A stretch of 9,099 nucleotides of DNA, from assembly GCA_030149625.1 (NCBI GenBank), contig JASLHP010000122.1, positions 1 to 9,099 on the forward strand. Reading direction: 5' to 3'. The DNA comes from Solirubrobacteraceae bacterium (GTDB lineage: Bacteria > Actinomycetota > Thermoleophilia > Solirubrobacterales > Solirubrobacteraceae). Below, piece by piece: positions 6,303-9,099 of the stretch (position 1 is its first letter; the number at the start of each line of letters is the position of its first letter). Position numbers and translations under genes: made by a program. The notes under the pieces were generated by a model that was given only the letters and a program-made list of their open reading frames with translations, made no database searches and had not been told where the DNA came from.

Positions 6303-6308
6303 TCCCTT

Positions 6309-7658
6309 ATGCAGACGATTCGCCTTGATCGCATCGACTTGCCTGTCGAGAGAATCCCTGAGCGCTGGTACAACGTGGTGCCCGATCTTCCGCGTCTGCC
6401 GGCGGATTACCTGGACGCAGTCACAGGCGAGCCGCTCTCCGATGAGCGCTTCAAGCGTCTGCTGGTGCCCGCGCTCGTTGCCCAGGAGCGCTCGCTCGAG
6501 CGCTGGGTGGAGATCCCCGAGCCGGTGCGCAACGCCTATGAGATGTGGCGACCCACGCCTCTGTTCCGAGCCGTCGGCCTGGAGCGTTACCTAGAGACAC
6601 CGGCGGAGATCTACTTCAAGTACGAGGGAGCCGGGCCCGCGGGCAGCCACAAGCTCAACTCCGCGCTGGCACAGGCCTACTACGCCAAGCGCGATGGGAT
6701 CGAGCGGCTCGTGACCGACACCGGCGCCGGCCAGTGGGGAGCGGCGATCGCGCTGGCGTGCGCGCGCTTCGATCTTGACCTGCTCGTCTACATGATCCGG
6801 GCCTCCTACCACCAGAAGCCGTACCGCCGTGTGCTGATGGAGACCTATGGCGCCCAGGTGCGAGAAAGTCCAGGCGTCCAGAGCGAATATGGCCGCATGC
6901 TTCTAGGGGAGTCTCCGGATCATCCCGGCAGCGAGGGAACGGCGGTGAGCGAAGCGATGGAGACGGTTCTGGCCGATCGCGCCTCGCGCCTGGCGGTCGG
7001 GGCGTTCTCGAACTACTGCCTGATGCATCAGACAGTGATCGGGCTCGAGACGCGCGAGCAGTTGGAGTCGATCGATCGTGAGCCCGACTACCTGATTGCG
7101 TCCGTCGGCTGCGGGTCGAACTTCGGGGGCTTCGCGGGCCCATGGGTAGCCGAGAAGCTGGCCGGACGCGAGATCACCCTGCTCGCGGCCGAGTCGACGG
7201 CGTGTCCGACATTGACCGGCGGTGTGTACGCGTGGGACTACGTGGACTCCGCCGCGAGCGGACCCAGGGTGCTCAGCTACACGATCGGCCACGACTTCAT
7301 CCCACCCGTGATTCACGCCGGTGGGCTGCGTTACCACGGCTGCGCGCCAATCGTGGGAATGCTGCGCCACGAGCGCGTCATCGACGCGGTCGCGCTGCCT
7401 CAATCGGAGGTGTTCGCGGCAGCCAGGCTGATGGCTCGTCTACACGGCTACTTGCCGGCGCCGGAGTCCGCACACGCGATTAGGGCGGCGATCGACGTCG
7501 CGTTGTTCTGTAAGCGCAAGCGTAGACGCGCGGTGATCGTGTTCTGCTACAGCGGGCACGGTCTCCTCGATCTGCAGGCGTACGACGACTTCAACCGGGG
7601 AGTCGTCGGCAACGACCAAGCCGACCTGTCGAGGCTCCCCGTGGAAGCGCTCGCATGA
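6309..7658 (+). CDS. TrpB2-like PLP-dependent enzyme (tryptophan synthase beta homologue)
   Basis: The protein has 449 residues, the longer TrpB2 form, and is a cytoplasmic fold-type II PLP enzyme. Visible are RPTPLFRA at 81-88, the PLP lysine Lys115 in GSHKLNSAL, the substrate carboxylate loop DTGAGQWG at 137-144, the phosphate-binding loop SVGCGSNF at 265-272, HAGGLRYHG at 336-344, PAPESAHAIRAAID near 383-396, and YSGHGLLDL at 414-422 with the Ser415 that contacts the PLP ring nitrogen. Departures from canonical TrpB: the catalytic Glu (Salmonella Glu109, in ETGAGQ) is Asp137, and GGGSN is GCGSN. TrpB2 enzymes add nucleophiles such as indole to an aminoacrylate from serine; here a different nucleophile or substrate is plausible. 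No trpA or other trp gene is nearby, and the next gene overlaps it by an ATGA. Confidence 0.85.
   Translation: MQTIRLDRIDLPVERIPERWYNVVPDLPRLPADYLDAVTGEPLSDERFKRLLVPALVAQERSLERWVEIPEPVRNAYEMWRPTPLFRAVGLERYLETPAEIYFKYEGAGPAGSHKLNSALAQAYYAKRDGIERLVTDTGAGQWGAAIALACARFDLDLLVYMIRASYHQKPYRRVLMETYGAQVRESPGVQSEYGRMLLGESPDHPGSEGTAVSEAMETVLADRASRLAVGAFSNYCLMHQTVIGLETREQLESIDREPDYLIASVGCGSNFGGFAGPWVAEKLAGREITLLAAESTACPTLTGGVYAWDYVDSAASGPRVLSYTIGHDFIPPVIHAGGLRYHGCAPIVGMLRHERVIDAVALPQSEVFAAARLMARLHGYLPAPESAHAIRAAIDVALFCKRKRRRAVIVFCYSGHGLLDLQAYDDFNRGVVGNDQADLSRLPVEALA
7643..7647 (+). promoter_or_regulatory. Ribosome binding site of the aldehyde dehydrogenase gene
   Basis: GGAAG inside the end of the TrpB-like gene lies seven bases before ATG 7655. 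It supports that start and translational coupling of the two genes. Confidence 0.55.
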
Positions 7659-9099
7659 AGAGCTACCCGATGCTGATCGACGGTCGCGACGATGCCGGTC
7701 TGGGATGGACTTACGTCGTGCGCGCGTCCGCGCTGATCGCGGACCCCGAGCGCGCATTCAACCTCAAGCGCGGCCTCGAGCTCGGAAGCATCGACCGCGA
7801 GCGGGTATGCGACGACGGGGACGTCGTGGCGCGATGCGCCTGGGGTGACGCTACTCACAACGAGCGTGCAATCGGCGCGGCGGCGCGCGCGAGCGAGACG
7901 TTCAGCCGCTTCAGCCTGCAGCAGTTGCGGGAGATCGGCGCCGATTTCCATCGCCAACTGCTTGCGCGCGCAGACGAGCTGGTCGAGATCCTGATCGTCG
8001 AGGGGCACCCTCGCAGGCTGGCCGAGTGGGAGGTCAGCGGCATCGTCCACGGTCTCGACGAGATCACGCGCGATTGGTACTACAGCCAGTTCCACCAGAG
8101 CTTCGCTCTCGACGGACGCGACGTGCGGCTGGTGCGCAAGCCCGACGGCGTCGTGTGCGTGAACCCGCCGCAAAATGCCGCGGCGTCGAACTCGGCGATG
8201 GGGTCGCTCGCTTTGATGGCCGGCAACACGCTCGTGATCAAGGTCCCACGGAGCACCCCGGCCGGCGTGATGTTCGTCTTCCGCGAGATTTTTCAGCCCG
8301 TACTCAGCCGCCACGGAGCGCCGCCGGGCACGCTCAACCTCGTCTCCGGCGACAGCCGCCGCATCCTCAAGCAGTGGCTCGCGAGCCCAGACGTCGACGA
8401 CGTGCTGTTCTTCGGCTCGACCAACTCGGGCCTGCGCTTCGGCAGCGACTGTTTCGCGGCCGGCAAGAAGCCGATCCTCGAGCTCTCCGGAAACGACGGC
8501 TTTCTCGTATGGCGCGACGCGGACCTCGATCGCGCGGCGGAAGCGCTGACCGAGTGCTTCTTTGGATCCAGTCAGATCTGCATGGTGCCGAAGTACGCGA
8601 TCGTCCATCCGGAGATCGCGGAGCGCTTGATAGCGAAATTCACAGAGCTCGCGAGCGCGATCAAGCCCGGCTACCCGGAGGACCCGGGCGTGCTGCTCAG
8701 CCCTGTCCTCAAGCAGGACCAGTTCTTCGACTTCCTCTCCGAGGCACGTGAGGCAGGCTGCGCGATTCTCACTGGCGGGGAGCGCGTCGGCGTCGACGGC
8801 ACCGCCGATCCAGCGGGGTTGTTCCTGCAGCCGACGGTCATCCGTGTCGACGGGCTCGCGAAGGCTCGCCGCCTCTCGTGCGTCCGCGAGGAGACCTTCT
8901 TCCCGATGCTGCCCATCATCGTGCCCGGCGCGGAGGACTCTGAGCTGCTCCCCCGGACATTGCGCTTTATGAACGCGAACCGATACGGGCTGCGGAACTC
9001 GCTGTGGTGCTCGGACGAGCGCGTCATCGAGACGTTCGTCCGCGGGCTCTCCAACGGCGGGCTGCTCAAGATAAACGACTCCCACATCGGCTTCGTGTC
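7655..9099 (+). CDS. Aldehyde dehydrogenase superfamily protein (3' end beyond window)
   Basis: The open frame from ATG 7655 gives 481 residues up to the right edge. The ALDH core begins at about residue 150. CVNPPQN contains Asn174, where the family has PWN. LMAGNTLVIK contains Lys196 for NAD(P) binding. FFGSTNSG (252-259) is the GST loop, ELSGND contains the general base Glu276, SQIC contains the nucleophile Cys309, and REETFFP contains Glu413, equivalent to Glu399 of ALDH2. All catalytic positions are filled, so oxidation of an aldehyde, or reduction of an acyl substrate, with NAD(P) is expected. The local contexts are unusual (PPQN for PWN, LSGND for LGGK, SSQIC for GQxC), so this is a divergent subfamily. 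Residues 1-150 also diverge; they include a Cys at 52 and 61 and an acidic stretch. The four-base ATGA overlap with the TrpB-like gene marks an operon. Substrate unknown. Confidence 0.85.
   Translation, partial: MKSYPMLIDGRDDAGLGWTYVVRASALIADPERAFNLKRGLELGSIDRERVCDDGDVVARCAWGDATHNERAIGAAARASETFSRFSLQQLREIGADFHRQLLARADELVEILIVEGHPRRLAEWEVSGIVHGLDEITRDWYYSQFHQSFALDGRDVRLVRKPDGVVCVNPPQNAAASNSAMGSLALMAGNTLVIKVPRSTPAGVMFVFREIFQPVLSRHGAPPGTLNLVSGDSRRILKQWLASPDVDDVLFFGSTNSGLRFGSDCFAAGKKPILELSGNDGFLVWRDADLDRAAEALTECFFGSSQICMVPKYAIVHPEIAERLIAKFTELASAIKPGYPEDPGVLLSPVLKQDQFFDFLSEAREAGCAILTGGERVGVDGTADPAGLFLQPTVIRVDGLAKARRLSCVREETFFPMLPIIVPGAEDSELLPRTLRFMNANRYGLRNSLWCSDERVIETFVRGLSNGGLLKINDSHIGFV

Noticed and set aside
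6129..6308. Tryptophan-type leader peptide or T-box before the TrpB-like gene
   Set aside because: No short Trp-rich open frame, no T-box sequence and no alternative terminator pair were seen, only the helicase hairpin at the left end.
7547..9085. Long 512-codon minus-strand open frame opposite the aldehyde dehydrogenase gene
   Set aside because: The plus strand holds an uninterrupted ALDH with every catalytic residue. The minus product is rich in Arg, Ala and Glu without motifs.
1..9099. CRISPR array, tRNA or rRNA genes, insertion sequence or phage genes
   Set aside because: No regularly spaced repeats, no tRNA-like cloverleaf, no transposase or integrase motifs and no terminal inverted repeats were found by eye.

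Overview
This is a high-GC bacterial window with strong G/C bias at third codon positions. It has weak or absent Shine-Dalgarno sites at several genes, a YtrA-type GntR regulator, a TrpB2-type enzyme and a recognisable secreted-protein N-terminus. Together these suggest an actinobacterium, most likely of the Thermoleophilia/Solirubrobacterales type. That placement is inference from protein character, not from a marker gene.

Left part (1-3830), a cyclic-di-GMP neighbourhood. A secreted protein is encoded on the minus strand and runs off the left edge. Its 5' leader carries a c-di-GMP-I (GEMM-I) riboswitch at about 212-292. The evidence is a GNRA-capped first hairpin, the GACGCAAAGCC junction, a second hairpin, and the G equivalent to Vc2 G20. 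Divergent from it are a membrane-anchored HD-GYP phosphodiesterase (505-1866) and then a GGDEF-EAL protein (1969-3786) with both catalytic motif sets and an RxxD I-site intact. The sequence therefore holds, side by side, predicted enzymes that make and break c-di-GMP and an RNA that senses it. A near-perfect palindrome (299-321) sits in the riboswitch promoter region.

Middle part (3831-6160). A small GntR/YtrA-family repressor is encoded on the minus strand, convergent with the GGDEF-EAL gene. Upstream lies a structured 310-base intergenic stretch with a nested palindrome (4244-4259) and two hairpins (4283-4319 and 4330-4360). It is followed on the plus strand by an SF2 DEAH-box helicase (4485-6128) with all main motifs and a helical C-terminal domain, and then a strong GC-rich hairpin (6133-6156).

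Right part (6309-9099), a two-gene plus-strand operon. A TrpB2-like PLP enzyme has Asp where tryptophan synthase beta subunits have the catalytic Glu. Its stop codon overlaps the ATG of an aldehyde-dehydrogenase-superfamily gene that runs off the right edge. The pathway is not identifiable from this window, but the coupling and the active-site departures point to a specialised amino-acid-derived pathway rather than housekeeping tryptophan synthesis.

No tRNA, rRNA, CRISPR array, insertion sequence or integrase was recognised.
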